Positions 9,576 to 18,229 of a stretch of 64,000 bases of DNA are shown in pieces. Position numbers and translations under genes: made by a program. The notes below the pieces were generated by a model. That model saw only the letters and a list, made by a program, of their open reading frames with translations, searched no databases and was not told the origin of the DNA. Source of the DNA: Haladaptatus paucihalophilus DX253 (GTDB lineage Archaea > Halobacteriota > Halobacteria > Halobacteriales > Haladaptataceae); assembly GCF_000376445.1 (NCBI RefSeq), contig NZ_AQXI01000001.1:1830962-1894961 (forward strand), written 5' to 3'. How positions within the stretch are numbered: the first letter of the stretch is position 1; each line of letters opens with the position of its first letter.

Positions 9576-11423
9576 TTATTTCCGTTCGCTAAGTTTGACT
9601 TTGTTGTACATCTGACGGCTGTAGTCAGCGCCACCGTACTTGGGTGCGTCGACCCATTCGTAGGAGAAGCGCTCGGAGAGACCGTGGTACATGTTGAGGA
9701 AGGTGACGTCCTCCCAGTTGGCCTCCTCCATCTTGATGTAAGCCTCCTCGCGAGCCGTCTGTTCTTTGTCCGTCGGACCGGTGTTGTTCTGGATCGTATC
9801 CCACGCGTTCGTCGCCTTCTTCGCTGCTGGCGTTCCGGACCAGTTGGTGTACGACTGCGGCGAGTCCTTGGACGTGTCGGTCAGCGGCGGGTAGAGCAGA
9901 CCGAGGAAGTTGTCCGGCTTGGGCCAGTCCATGACCCAACCGAGCGAGTAGGCCTCGAGCTTACCCTGACGACCCTGCTGGAGCAGCGTCGAGAACGGCG
10001 TCCTCTGGATCTCCATCTCGATGTGTGCCGCCTGAAGCTGGGCGCGGAGGCGCTTGCCCAGCTTGGGCCACGTCGAGGAGGACTTGTAGACCGTGAAGGT
10101 GAACTTGAACTTGTTGTTCTCGTTGTAGCCAGCATCCTCCATGATCTGCTTCGCTTTGTCACGGTCGGACTCGTCGTAGCTGTACGGATACTTGTTCTTG
10201 GCGTGGCTCTCGTACTTCTTCGCGCCGCCGGGGTAGATCATCGGAGGCGTGAGGTGGTACGCCGGTGCACCGCGGCCCTTGAACACTTCTTCGACGATGG
10301 TTTCCTGGTTGGCAGCGTAGGCGATAGCCTGTCGGACGGGCTTCGGAACCGCTTCCGTGTTGAAGCCCATGTAGTACGTGTTGATGGTCGAGACACCGAG
10401 GTAATCGAACGTGTTCCCTTGGATGGGACCGTACTTACCGACGGTTCGACCGAGGTCGTCGGTGCTGGTGTCACTGACTTTGCCGGGGTCGTATTTCGAG
10501 GTGGGGATGAAGTTGCTCCCGTACCCCATGTCCGCGTTCTGGTTCATGACACCGTAGGTGTACATCTCCTCGGAGTTCGAAGAGATCTTCCAGTGGACGC
10601 CATCGACCTTGGGCACGTCACCGTGGTAATCCTCGAACTTGGTGACTTCCGCGGAAACGTCGGATTTCCAGTGGTCGAACTTGAACGGACCGGCACCGAT
10701 CGGGTTCTTCGTGGCGAACTTGCTCTGTTTCATCTCGCCGTCGTAGCCATCGATGTCGCCGACGATACCTTCGGGGATTGCCGCGAAGGACGTGTAGGCG
10801 AGCATCTCGAGCGTGGCGTGGAACGGCTTTTCGAGCGTCATCTCGAGCGTGTAGTCGTCCTTCGCCTTGAGCGCCAGCGAGTTCGCTTTTGCAACGGTCA
10901 GTTCGTGTTCGCCCTCGTCGTCCTTGTACGTCTTCGTCGTCGTCTCGTGTTTGACGCCGATGGAACTCAGAATAAAGTACTGCCGACGGGAGTTCTTCGA
11001 TTCGGCGAGACGGCGCCACGAGTAAACGATGTCTTTCGCCGTGACTTCCTTGTCGTTGTGGAATTTAACGCCCTCTTTGAGGTGGAAGGTGTAGGTCTTC
11101 TGGTCGTCGGAAACCTCGTGACCTTTAGCGAGTTGTTTCTCGACGGCAATCTCCGAGTTCGGGTAGTTCATCAAGGAGTCGAAGACCTGCTGAATAACCG
11201 TTCCGGACGCCGTGTCGGCCGCCTTGACCGGGTCCAGCGTGGTCATCGTCGAGTTGATGAGTTGCAGCTTGTTGCCGCCACTGTTGTTACCGTCGCCGTT
11301 ACCGTCGCCGTTACCGTTGTCATCGTCACCGCCACCAGTACAGCCAGCAAGTGCGACAGCGGATGCCGCACCCCCAGTTGCCTGTAGGAACCGCCGACGG
11401 GTCAGGTTGTCAGTATCTGTCAT
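9576..11423 (-). CDS. dppA: peptide ABC transporter substrate-binding lipoprotein (SBP family 5)
   Basis: Exported solute-binding protein of 615 residues. The N terminus has a Tat motif (TRRRFLQ, residues 8-14) and a lipobox LAGC with the lipidated Cys at 28, followed by a Gly/Asp/Asn-rich linker typical of haloarchaeal lipoproteins. The rest is an SBP-bac-5 fold (KLQLINSTMTTLDPVKA, VKFHNDKEVTAKDIVYSWRRL, YMGFNTEAVPKPVRQAIAYA). I chose ATG 11423 over 11429, since TTTATCC on the minus strand lies about 28 nt upstream. It is the first gene of the importer; solute specificity cannot be read from sequence. Confidence 0.93.
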   Translation of the reverse strand: MTDTDNLTRRRFLQATGGAASAVALAGCTGGGDDDNGNGDGNGDGNNSGGNKLQLINSTMTTLDPVKAADTASGTVIQQVFDSLMNYPNSEIAVEKQLAKGHEVSDDQKTYTFHLKEGVKFHNDKEVTAKDIVYSWRRLAESKNSRRQYFILSSIGVKHETTTKTYKDDEGEHELTVAKANSLALKAKDDYTLEMTLEKPFHATLEMLAYTSFAAIPEGIVGDIDGYDGEMKQSKFATKNPIGAGPFKFDHWKSDVSAEVTKFEDYHGDVPKVDGVHWKISSNSEEMYTYGVMNQNADMGYGSNFIPTSKYDPGKVSDTSTDDLGRTVGKYGPIQGNTFDYLGVSTINTYYMGFNTEAVPKPVRQAIAYAANQETIVEEVFKGRGAPAYHLTPPMIYPGGAKKYESHAKNKYPYSYDESDRDKAKQIMEDAGYNENNKFKFTFTVYKSSSTWPKLGKRLRAQLQAAHIEMEIQRTPFSTLLQQGRQGKLEAYSLGWVMDWPKPDNFLGLLYPPLTDTSKDSPQSYTNWSGTPAAKKATNAWDTIQNNTGPTDKEQTAREEAYIKMEEANWEDVTFLNMYHGLSERFSYEWVDAPKYGGADYSRQMYNKVKLSERK

Positions 11424-11740
11424 CCACACTCGGCTTGTGTATCACAGCGGATAAACTTACCGCTTGAGAATGGCATCGTTACGGTCTTAAACAGGAGGTT
11501 TATTGCAGTCCGAGGTCGATTCTCCTTTTATATCACCAAGTTATTTTACAGAGAATTAAAATAGAATAAAGTCTGGAGAAAGTGATACGTTGGCAAAATC
11601 GACCGGGTAACGTGGTGCTATTTTCGTGAAATACATCATTGTCGCCGATTTTACCCGATTTTTCAGGAAAATCACAGCATCACGAGAGTAGGTATCATCG
11701 TTTCGGTGGCCTTATATCCCTTGGTACTCATTCTCAAAGT
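11424..11740. promoter_or_regulatory. divergent intergenic region upstream of dppA and a small ORF
   Basis: This 317-nt stretch is clearly A+T-richer than the flanking genes. On the minus strand it carries TTTATCC near 11452-11459 (about 28 nt before dppA) and a second, stronger TATAAAAGG-type box near 11524-11533 that would give a leader of about 80 nt. On the plus strand TTATATCC at 11712-11719 sits about 25 nt before the ATG at 11741. Two promoters for dppA would suggest regulated expression; no clear inverted-repeat operator is seen. Confidence 0.4.
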
Positions 11741-11914
11741 ATGACGCCGGATACGGCAGCAGTGTCGGTGTCGCTTGCAAACGACTCCGAGGTCATGGCC
11801 TCGGTGGACGATGACGGAGAGACGGAACGACTCGTCATCGCGGATGTGTCACGCGACGACGCGTGGATTTGCATGCGAGTATCGGACACTGCCGCACTCC
11901 CGAACTGGCGATAG
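11741..11914 (+). CDS. small acidic haloarchaeal protein (57 aa)
   Basis: A 57-residue protein containing EVMASVDDDGETERLVIADVSRDDAW and ending AALPNWR. It resembles a family of very small proteins found across haloarchaea whose function is unknown. The start at 11741 is favoured over an in-frame ATG at 11639, because a TTATATCC box A lies at 11712-11719, so the upstream residues would not be transcribed. No membrane segment or metal motif is present. Confidence 0.65.
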   Translation: MTPDTAAVSVSLANDSEVMASVDDDGETERLVIADVSRDDAWICMRVSDTAALPNWR

Positions 11915-12119
11915 TCCCCCATACCGCCGCGGTCCGCGAACAGCCCTCTCACCACGACTCCACGTTTTTCACTCCTCGGTGAGCCATCGTCAGAACCAAT
12001 TATAAGACTGACAAGAAAGGAGCACCGTACTCGGGAAAGCGATGCATACGTTCGTTGGAACGGAGAACTGACGGGGCGATACTAACCTTTTTTGTCCCCG
12101 GACGAAGTTCCATGCAGAC

Positions 12120-12539
12120 ATGGACTATCGGGAGGTCGCCGGGGAACAGGAGTTCGTTGCCCGACTCGGACACGGAGCGGATTGGCGCGAAGAGATCGAA
12201 TCACTGGCCGACGACGAGGACGTGGACGCGGCGTGGTTCGTCGCGATGGGCGCGGTACAGGACGCCGACGTTTGGTTCTACGACCAAGACGAAACGGAGT
12301 ACCGCGAGGTCCGATTCGACGAACCGCTGGAAGTCGCCTCGTGCGTAGGCAACGTCTCCCTGCTCGACGGTGAGCCGTTCGCGCACACGCACGCGGTTCT
12401 CTCTCGTCGGTCGGGACAAGCGGTCGCCGGACACCTCGACTCGGCGACGGTGTTCGCTGGGGAGCTGTACATGCGGACGTTCGAGGAACCGCTCGTCCGG
12501 GAACACGACGAGCCGACCGACCTCGACCTCTGGCTCTAA
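12120..12539 (+). CDS. PPC/DUF296 domain protein
   Basis: A single PPC (DUF296) domain of 139 residues. The FVARLGHGADWREEIESLADDEDVDAAWFVAMGAVQDAD core, the histidine pair in FAHTHAVLS and GHLDSATVFAGELYM are diagnostic; the His residues bind metal in structures of the family. Plant relatives bind AT-rich DNA, but the archaeal proteins lack an AT-hook and their role is not established. The stop is one base before the polC start, so it is probably co-expressed with the replicative polymerase, which hints at a link with replication or repair (inference). Confidence 0.85.
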   Translation: MDYREVAGEQEFVARLGHGADWREEIESLADDEDVDAAWFVAMGAVQDADVWFYDQDETEYREVRFDEPLEVASCVGNVSLLDGEPFAHTHAVLSRRSGQAVAGHLDSATVFAGELYMRTFEEPLVREHDEPTDLDLWL

Positions 12540-12540
12540 C

Positions 12541-15500
12541 ATGCGGGACGAAGACCGGCAGTATTTCGAGCGACTGGAGTCGCGGCTCGACGAGGCGTTC
12601 GACGTCGCGGAGGCGGCTAAAGAGCGCAGCGGCGACCCGCAACCGGAAGTCGAGATACCGGTCGCACAGGACATGGCCGACCGCGTGGAGAACATCCTCG
12701 GAATCGAGAACGTCGCGGAACGCGTCCGCGAACTCGAAGGCGAGATGTCACGCGAAGAGGCCGCCCTCGAACTGGCGAAGGACTTCGCGGACGGCAACGT
12801 CGGTGATTACGAGACGCGCGCCGGGAAAATCGAGGGCGCGGTTCGAACGGCAGTCGCGCTGTTGACCGAGGGTGTCGTCGCCGCACCTATCGAGGGAATC
12901 GACCGGGTGGAACTCCTCGAAAACGACGACGGAACGGAGTTCGTCAACGTCTACTACGCCGGTCCGATTCGCTCCGCGGGGGGGACCGCACAAGCGCTTT
13001 CGGTCCTCGTCGCGGACTACACGCGGGCGCTCATCGGACTGGGCGAGTACAAGGCGCGTGACGACGAGATAGAGCGGTACGCCGAGGAGATAAACCTCTA
13101 CGATTCCGAGACCGGATTGCAGTACTCCCCGAAGGACAAAGAGTCGAAGTTCATCGCCAAGAACATGCCCGTCATGCTGGACGGGGAAGCGACGGGCGAC
13201 GAGGAGGTTTCGGGGTTCCGCGACCTGGACCGCGTGGATACCAACAGCGCCCGGGGCGGAATGTGTCTCGTTCTCGCGGAGGGTATCGCGCTTAAAGCGC
13301 CGAAAATTCAGCGATACACGCGGAATCTGGACGAAATCGACTGGCCGTGGTTGCAGGACCTCATCGACGGCACCATCGGAAAGGACGACGGCAAATCGAA
13401 AGAAGACAACGCGAACGCGGACGACGACGCCGACGACGATGAGGAGGAAGAGGGAGCGGAAAGCGAGGCCGAGGGCGACCACAAGTTACACGGTCCGCCC
13501 CGCGTCGAAGAGGCGACGAAGTTCCTCCGCGACCTCATCGCCGGGCGTCCCGTCTTTACCCATCCCTGCCGTCCCGGCGGGTTCCGCCTTCGCTACGGAC
13601 GGGCGCGAAACCACGGCTTTGCGACCGCGGGCGTCCAACCCGCGACGATGCACCTCGTGGACGACTTCCTCGCGACCGGAACGCAAATCAAGACCGAGCG
13701 GCCCGGGAAAGCGGGCGGCGTCATCCCCGTCGATACCATCGAGGGGCCGACCGTCAGGTTGGCGAACGGGGACGTGCGCCGCATCGACGACACCGACGAG
13801 GCGCTCGAAATCAGGAACGGCGTCGAGGAGATTCTCGACCTCGGCGAATACCTCGTCAACTACGGCGAGTTCGTGGAGAACAACCACCCGCTCCCGCCCG
13901 CATCCTACGTGTTCGAGTGGTGGGTTCAGGACTTCGAACACGCCGGTGCGGACGTGCAGGCCATGCGCGACGACCCCCACATCGACCTCGAAGACCCCTC
14001 GGCAGCGGAGGCGTTAGCGTGGGCGACGGAGTACGACGCGCCGCTGCATCCGAAGTACACCTACCTCTGGCACGATATTTCGGTGACGGACTTCGAAGCG
14101 CTGGCCGAAGCCGTCGAGTCGGGAGAGGTCCGCGACGGGCGACTCGTCCTTTCGAACACCGAGACGGTACGAACGGCGCTCGAACACCTTCTCGTCGAAC
14201 ACAGACAGGGCGAGGTCCTGGAGATACCGGACTGGGAACCCCTCATTCGGTCGCTCGGATTCGACGCGGATCTCACGCGCGCGTGGGAATCACTATCAGA
14301 CGAGGCGCGCGAGTGGGGAGAGAACGAACCCGGGGACAACGCCGTGAAAGCGGTCAACGAAGTCGCACCGTTTTCCGTCCGGGAGCGCGCACCGACGCGA
14401 ATCGGGAACCGGATGGGACGGCCGGAGAAGTCGGAAAAGCGCGAGATGAGTCCCGCGGTACACACCCTCTTCCCGCTCGGCGAAGCGGGCGGCGATCAGC
14501 GCGACGTGGCGAAAGCCGCCGCCCACACCGAAGGCATGTCCGGGAAGCGCGGGCAAATCGAGGTCCAAATCGGACGTCGAGAGTGCGAAGAGTGCGGGCA
14601 CGAGACGTTCAAATGCCTGTGCCCGGAGTGCGGCGGCAACACCTATCCCGTGTACCGCTGTCCCGACTGTGAAACCCGCGTCGAACCGGACCAAGCGGGA
14701 CGGGCGGAGTGCCCCCGCTGCGAGGTCCCCGCCACGAGCGTCGAGTGGCAGACGATAGAGATGAACGACGAGTTCCGGGGCGCGCTCGAATCGGTCGGCG
14801 AGCGCCCGAACGTCTTCGATACGCTCAAAGGCGTCAAGGGACTCACCTCGGCGCACAAGACGCCCGAACCCATCGAGAAGGGCGTTCTCCGCGCCAAACA
14901 CGGCGTCAGCGCGTTCAAGGACGGGACGATTCGCTACGACATGACCGACCTTCCCGTCACCTCGGTCAGGGCGTCCGAACTGGACGTGGAACCGGGGCAA
15001 CTCCGCGCGCTCGGCTACGAGGAGGACATCCACGGCGAACCACTCCAGCACGACGACCAACTCGTAGAACTCCGGGTACAGGACATCGTGCTCTCGGACG
15101 GCGCGGCCACCCACCTGCTCAAAACCGCCGACTTCGTGGACCAGTTGCTGGAGGATTACTACGGCCTCGAACCGTTCTACGACATGGACGAGCGCGACGA
15201 TTTGGTCGGGGAACTCGTCTTCGGGATGGCACCCCACACCTCCGCCGCCGTCGTCGGCCGCGTCATCGGCTTCACGAGCGCGGCGGTGGGATACGCACAT
15301 CCGTACTTCCACGCGGCGAAACGGCGGAATTGCTTCCATCCGGAGACGAAGGTGTGGTATCGGGACCAGGACGACGAGTGGCGGTATGACGAAATTCGAC
15401 AGTTGGTCGAAGAGCGGTTGGAAAACCCGAGAGAGGATGATTTGGGTGCACTCGTCCAAGAACTCGATTGCGAGGTTTTGGTGCCGTCGATAGACGAGGA

Positions 15501-16626
15501 TGGGAACGTCGTTCGAAAACCCATCGAAGCGGTTTCAAAACATCCGGCTCCGAATCACTTGGTCGAAATCGAAACGCGAAGCGGGCGGGAAATTACGGTG
15601 ACGCCGGACCATTCGATGCTTCGGTGGAGCGGAAACGGCCCCGAAGAAATCGAAGCGCGAGAACTGAAAGCCGGCGCTTCGGTTCCCGGTTTCCTCGGAG
15701 AAGCAGGTTCCAGATTCTCGGAGGGAGACACGAGTTCAGGAGCAGTTGCGGACGGTGGTTCCTTCGAGCGCGACGAAGTAACGCGAGTCGAAATCGTTCA
15801 GTCCGAGATTTCGAACACGTACTGTGTCACCGTTCGAGACACGCACAACCTCGTCGCAAACGGAATAGCGACGAAGCAGTGCGACGGCGACGAAGATTGC
15901 GTGATGCTCCTCATGGACGGCCTGCTCAACTTCTCGAAGGAGTTCCTGCCGGACAAGCGCGGCGGGCAGATGGACGCGCCGCTGGTGATGTCCTCGCGCA
16001 TCGACCCCTCGGAAATCGACGACGAGGCGCACAACATGGACATCGTGGACCGGTATCCCCGCGAGTTTTACGAGGCGACGCTGGAGATGGTGGACCCGGA
16101 GGACGTGGACATCACCATCGCGGAGGAGTATCTGGGCACCGACCGCGAGTACACCGGGTTCCGGCACACCCACGACACCTCGAACATCGCGCTCGGGCCG
16201 GACCTCTCGGCGTACAAGACCCTCGGGTCGATGATGGACAAGATGAACGCCCAGTTGGAACTGGCCCGGAAGACCCGCGCGGTGGACCAGACCGACGTGG
16301 CCGAGCGCGTCATCGAGGGGCACTTCCTGCCGGACCTCATCGGGAACCTGCGCGCGTTCTCGCGCCAGGAAACCCGCTGTCTGGACTGCGGCGTGAAGTA
16401 CCGCCGGATGCCGCTCTCGGGCGATTGCCGGGAGTGTGGCGGCCGGGTGAACCTGACGGTTCATCAAGGCTCGGTGAACAAGTACATGGACACCGCGATT
16501 CAGGTCGCCGACGAGTACGACTGCCGCGAGTACACGAAACAGCGGCTTCAGATTCTGGAGCGCTCGTTGGAGAGCGTGTTTGAAAATGATAAGAACAAGC
16601 AGTCCGGAATCGCGGACTTCATGTAA
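12541..16626 (+). CDS. polC: DNA polymerase D large (catalytic) subunit DP2, intein-containing
   Basis: Catalytic subunit of the archaeal replicative polymerase PolD, 1361 residues as precursor and about 1178 after splicing. Seen are the N-terminal domain (YAGPIRSAGGTAQALSVLVADYTR), an acidic haloarchaeal insert near residues 280-315, the zinc-finger cluster (CEECGHETFKCLCPECGG, then CPDCE and CPRCE), the catalytic CDGDED motif (codons 1114-1119) and a C-terminal zinc module (CLDCGVKYRRMP...CRECGG). I chose ATG 12541, one base after the PPC gene stop, over the in-frame ATG at 12370, which lies inside that gene. The small subunit DP1 is not in the window. Confidence 0.96.
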   Translation: MRDEDRQYFERLESRLDEAFDVAEAAKERSGDPQPEVEIPVAQDMADRVENILGIENVAERVRELEGEMSREEAALELAKDFADGNVGDYETRAGKIEGAVRTAVALLTEGVVAAPIEGIDRVELLENDDGTEFVNVYYAGPIRSAGGTAQALSVLVADYTRALIGLGEYKARDDEIERYAEEINLYDSETGLQYSPKDKESKFIAKNMPVMLDGEATGDEEVSGFRDLDRVDTNSARGGMCLVLAEGIALKAPKIQRYTRNLDEIDWPWLQDLIDGTIGKDDGKSKEDNANADDDADDDEEEEGAESEAEGDHKLHGPPRVEEATKFLRDLIAGRPVFTHPCRPGGFRLRYGRARNHGFATAGVQPATMHLVDDFLATGTQIKTERPGKAGGVIPVDTIEGPTVRLANGDVRRIDDTDEALEIRNGVEEILDLGEYLVNYGEFVENNHPLPPASYVFEWWVQDFEHAGADVQAMRDDPHIDLEDPSAAEALAWATEYDAPLHPKYTYLWHDISVTDFEALAEAVESGEVRDGRLVLSNTETVRTALEHLLVEHRQGEVLEIPDWEPLIRSLGFDADLTRAWESLSDEAREWGENEPGDNAVKAVNEVAPFSVRERAPTRIGNRMGRPEKSEKREMSPAVHTLFPLGEAGGDQRDVAKAAAHTEGMSGKRGQIEVQIGRRECEECGHETFKCLCPECGGNTYPVYRCPDCETRVEPDQAGRAECPRCEVPATSVEWQTIEMNDEFRGALESVGERPNVFDTLKGVKGLTSAHKTPEPIEKGVLRAKHGVSAFKDGTIRYDMTDLPVTSVRASELDVEPGQLRALGYEEDIHGEPLQHDDQLVELRVQDIVLSDGAATHLLKTADFVDQLLEDYYGLEPFYDMDERDDLVGELVFGMAPHTSAAVVGRVIGFTSAAVGYAHPYFHAAKRRNCFHPETKVWYRDQDDEWRYDEIRQLVEERLENPREDDLGALVQELDCEVLVPSIDEDGNVVRKPIEAVSKHPAPNHLVEIETRSGREITVTPDHSMLRWSGNGPEEIEARELKAGASVPGFLGEAGSRFSEGDTSSGAVADGGSFERDEVTRVEIVQSEISNTYCVTVRDTHNLVANGIATKQCDGDEDCVMLLMDGLLNFSKEFLPDKRGGQMDAPLVMSSRIDPSEIDDEAHNMDIVDRYPREFYEATLEMVDPEDVDITIAEEYLGTDREYTGFRHTHDTSNIALGPDLSAYKTLGSMMDKMNAQLELARKTRAVDQTDVAERVIEGHFLPDLIGNLRAFSRQETRCLDCGVKYRRMPLSGDCRECGGRVNLTVHQGSVNKYMDTAIQVADEYDCREYTKQRLQILERSLESVFENDKNKQSGIADFM
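15331..15879 (+). mobile_element. mini-intein in DP2 (183 aa)
   Basis: An in-frame protein-splicing element interrupts DP2 between RRN and CDGDED. Block A is CFHPETKVWY with Cys1 at codon 931; block B is REITVTPDHSML with the TxxH pair; block F is the VEIVQSEISNTYCVTVRDTHNLVANGI region; block G ends IATKQ followed by Cys+1. There is no room for a homing endonuclease, so it is a mini-intein. The last residue is Gln rather than Asn and the penultimate one is Lys rather than His; C-terminal Gln is known in PolII inteins of Pyrococcus. Base use is A+T-richer than in the exteins. Confidence 0.93.
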
Positions 16627-16730
16627 CTCACCGGAACCGGCGAATCGTATTTGATTTGCATGGGACCGCAAGTACAGATGTCACTGAAACCGCAACCGCA
16701 CCGCGTGCTCACGGCGTTGCCGTTCGTTTT

Positions 16731-16751
16731 CGAGGGTTCTCCGAACCCTCG
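16731..16751. repeat. perfect 9-bp hairpin downstream of polC
   Basis: CGAGGGTTC and its exact reverse complement flank a 3-nt TCC loop, about 105 nt after the polC stop and in the space before the convergent DUF373 gene. The stem-loop apex (TC-TCC-GA) is the same as in the hairpin at 20256-20278, which suggests a recurrent intergenic element. Confidence 0.6.
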
Positions 16752-16823
16752 CACGCCACACCCTCCCCAACCGATTTCTCCGGTCGCTAACGCTCCCTCC
16801 GTCATCCCTCGCACGACTTCACC

Positions 16824-16857
16824 GAGGCGACGTGGCTGAGAGAGGCCACGTCGCCTC
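16824..16857. terminator. perfect 13-bp hairpin between convergent genes
   Basis: GAGGCGACGTGGC and its exact reverse complement enclose an 8-nt TGAGAGAG loop, 46 nt from the end of the minus-strand DUF373 gene and about 200 nt after polC. Position between two convergent stops suggests bidirectional termination or mRNA 3'-end protection, but there is no adjacent T-run, and archaeal termination rarely needs a hairpin, so function is uncertain. Confidence 0.5.
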
Positions 16858-16902
16858 GTCAGCGCGCGCCGCCCGGAAAGTTGGGACGCGGAAACAATAT
16901 TT

Positions 16903-18003
16903 CTAGCTCGCTCGCGCCTGTCCTGACCTCGAATAGCGGGATTCGGCGATGGCGAACACGAGCGTGCTCGTCAAGCCGAGCAGGGTTCCGGCCGTGAGCA
17001 TTCCGGCGAGGAATTCGAGCGACGCGCGGCTCAGGAAGTAGGCGCTGACGGCGTAGAGGACGCCGCCGATGGCGAGGACGTAGAACGGCGCGTTCAGGTA
17101 GCGCCACCGGAACTCGTCGGCGAGGTACTCGTCGGTGATTTGACCGAGGCTGGAGGTGATGCCCGCCGCGGAAAACCACACGACGGCACCGTAGATGAGT
17201 GCCGCGAGGACGCGAAGCGCGCCGAGACTCCGGCCGTCGTTCTGCTGGCGGATGGCTTCGAGGGTATCGACGCCGCTGACGCCGCCGATGACGAGGAGGG
17301 CGGCGGCGACGACGTAGGTGATAAGCGTCACGCGACCGGAGTAGAGGCTCCGACGGGTCTTCTCGGCGAGGCGGTCCACGACGCGTTCGAGGCCGAGGCC
17401 GCGAAAGAGGACGTACAAGCCGAGGAGGCCGGAGAGGCCACCGAAGACGGCACCACCGGGCATGCCGAGCCGGTCGGCGGCGAGCGCGAGCGGATAGATG
17501 AGTATCAGGATGCCGAGCGGGACGAGAATCGTGCCGCGGGTTTCGGGGTCGTCGAGAACCTGCTTGATGGTGTAGTACATCGACTCCAAGTCCTGTGCCT
17601 GCCGGACGACGACCCGGCGGACGCCATCGACGGGGATGCGCGAGCGGATGACGGGGATGACGCTCTCGTCCTGTGCGCCGTCGGTAACGATGACGGTCGT
17701 TATCTCCTCGCTGGTGCTGAGGCTGGCGAGCACCGTGTCCACCTCCTCGCCGACCTCCCGGTTGGCGCCGATGTCGCTTCCGTCGTTTCCGGTGACGATG
17801 GCGACTTCGACGCTCTCGTCGAACCGGATTCGGTCGTAGAGGTGGACTCCCTCGAACATGACGTTGACGTCGCTGTCCTCCGGGTCCGCGGTGGCGAGCG
17901 CGACGGCGGCGGCCTCGACGTTATCCCGACCGACGACCGGCGTGTCGAAGTGGGTCTTCCGGCCGAGGTCGTCGTCGAGGTCCACGCACAACACCAGCAG
18001 CAT
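16903..18003 (-). CDS. DUF373 family membrane protein
   Basis: A 366-residue archaeal DUF373 protein. The N-terminal soluble half begins MLLVLCVDLDDDLGRKTHFDTPVVGRDNV and holds RIRFDESVEVAIVTGNDGSDIGANREV and a TVIVTDGAQDE segment; the C-terminal half has about five to six membrane segments. Function is unknown for the whole family. The start has a box-A-like GTTAAC about 27 nt upstream on the minus strand. It is divergent from the lipoprotein at 18230 and convergent with polC, so it is a stand-alone transcript. Confidence 0.88.
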   Translation of the reverse strand: MLLVLCVDLDDDLGRKTHFDTPVVGRDNVEAAAVALATADPEDSDVNVMFEGVHLYDRIRFDESVEVAIVTGNDGSDIGANREVGEEVDTVLASLSTSEEITTVIVTDGAQDESVIPVIRSRIPVDGVRRVVVRQAQDLESMYYTIKQVLDDPETRGTILVPLGILILIYPLALAADRLGMPGGAVFGGLSGLLGLYVLFRGLGLERVVDRLAEKTRRSLYSGRVTLITYVVAAALLVIGGVSGVDTLEAIRQQNDGRSLGALRVLAALIYGAVVWFSAAGITSSLGQITDEYLADEFRWRYLNAPFYVLAIGGVLYAVSAYFLSRASLEFLAGMLTAGTLLGLTSTLVFAIAESRYSRSGQARAS

Positions 18004-18194
18004 TGGCGGTGCGTACGCGGCGGATGGTTAACTGTTTTCGGGAGTGAGGGCCCGAGGTGCAGAGGTGGTCCAGTGGAACAGACGAAGAGCGCACGATGTG
18101 AAATAGACACAGTGTTAAGTAATAAAATAGGATTGGTGGGGGAATAAACGGTCTAAACGGTGCGTTTGCCGTCGTTCGACCGACATTAGCCCGC

Positions 18195-18203
18195 GTATAA
18201 TAA
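18195..18203 (+). promoter_or_regulatory. box A for the 18230 lipoprotein gene
   Basis: GTATAATAA lies with its centre about 31 nt before ATG 18230. It makes the upstream in-frame ATG at 18203 unlikely, since that codon overlaps the box. Confidence 0.5.
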
Positions 18204-18229
18204 TGGCCTCATACGGGAGTTTTCGACCG

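Noticed and set aside
9684-11387. 567-residue plus-strand frame opposite dppA
   Set aside because: Repetitive Arg/Leu/Val sequence without family resemblance, opposite a well-defined solute-binding protein.
14296-15459. 387-residue minus-strand frame opposite polC
   Set aside because: Antisense shadow of conserved DP2 sequence, including its zinc fingers.
16651-16839. 62-residue Pro-rich frame after polC
   Set aside because: It runs over two hairpins and has no box A or Shine-Dalgarno; reading through palindromes explains the sequence.
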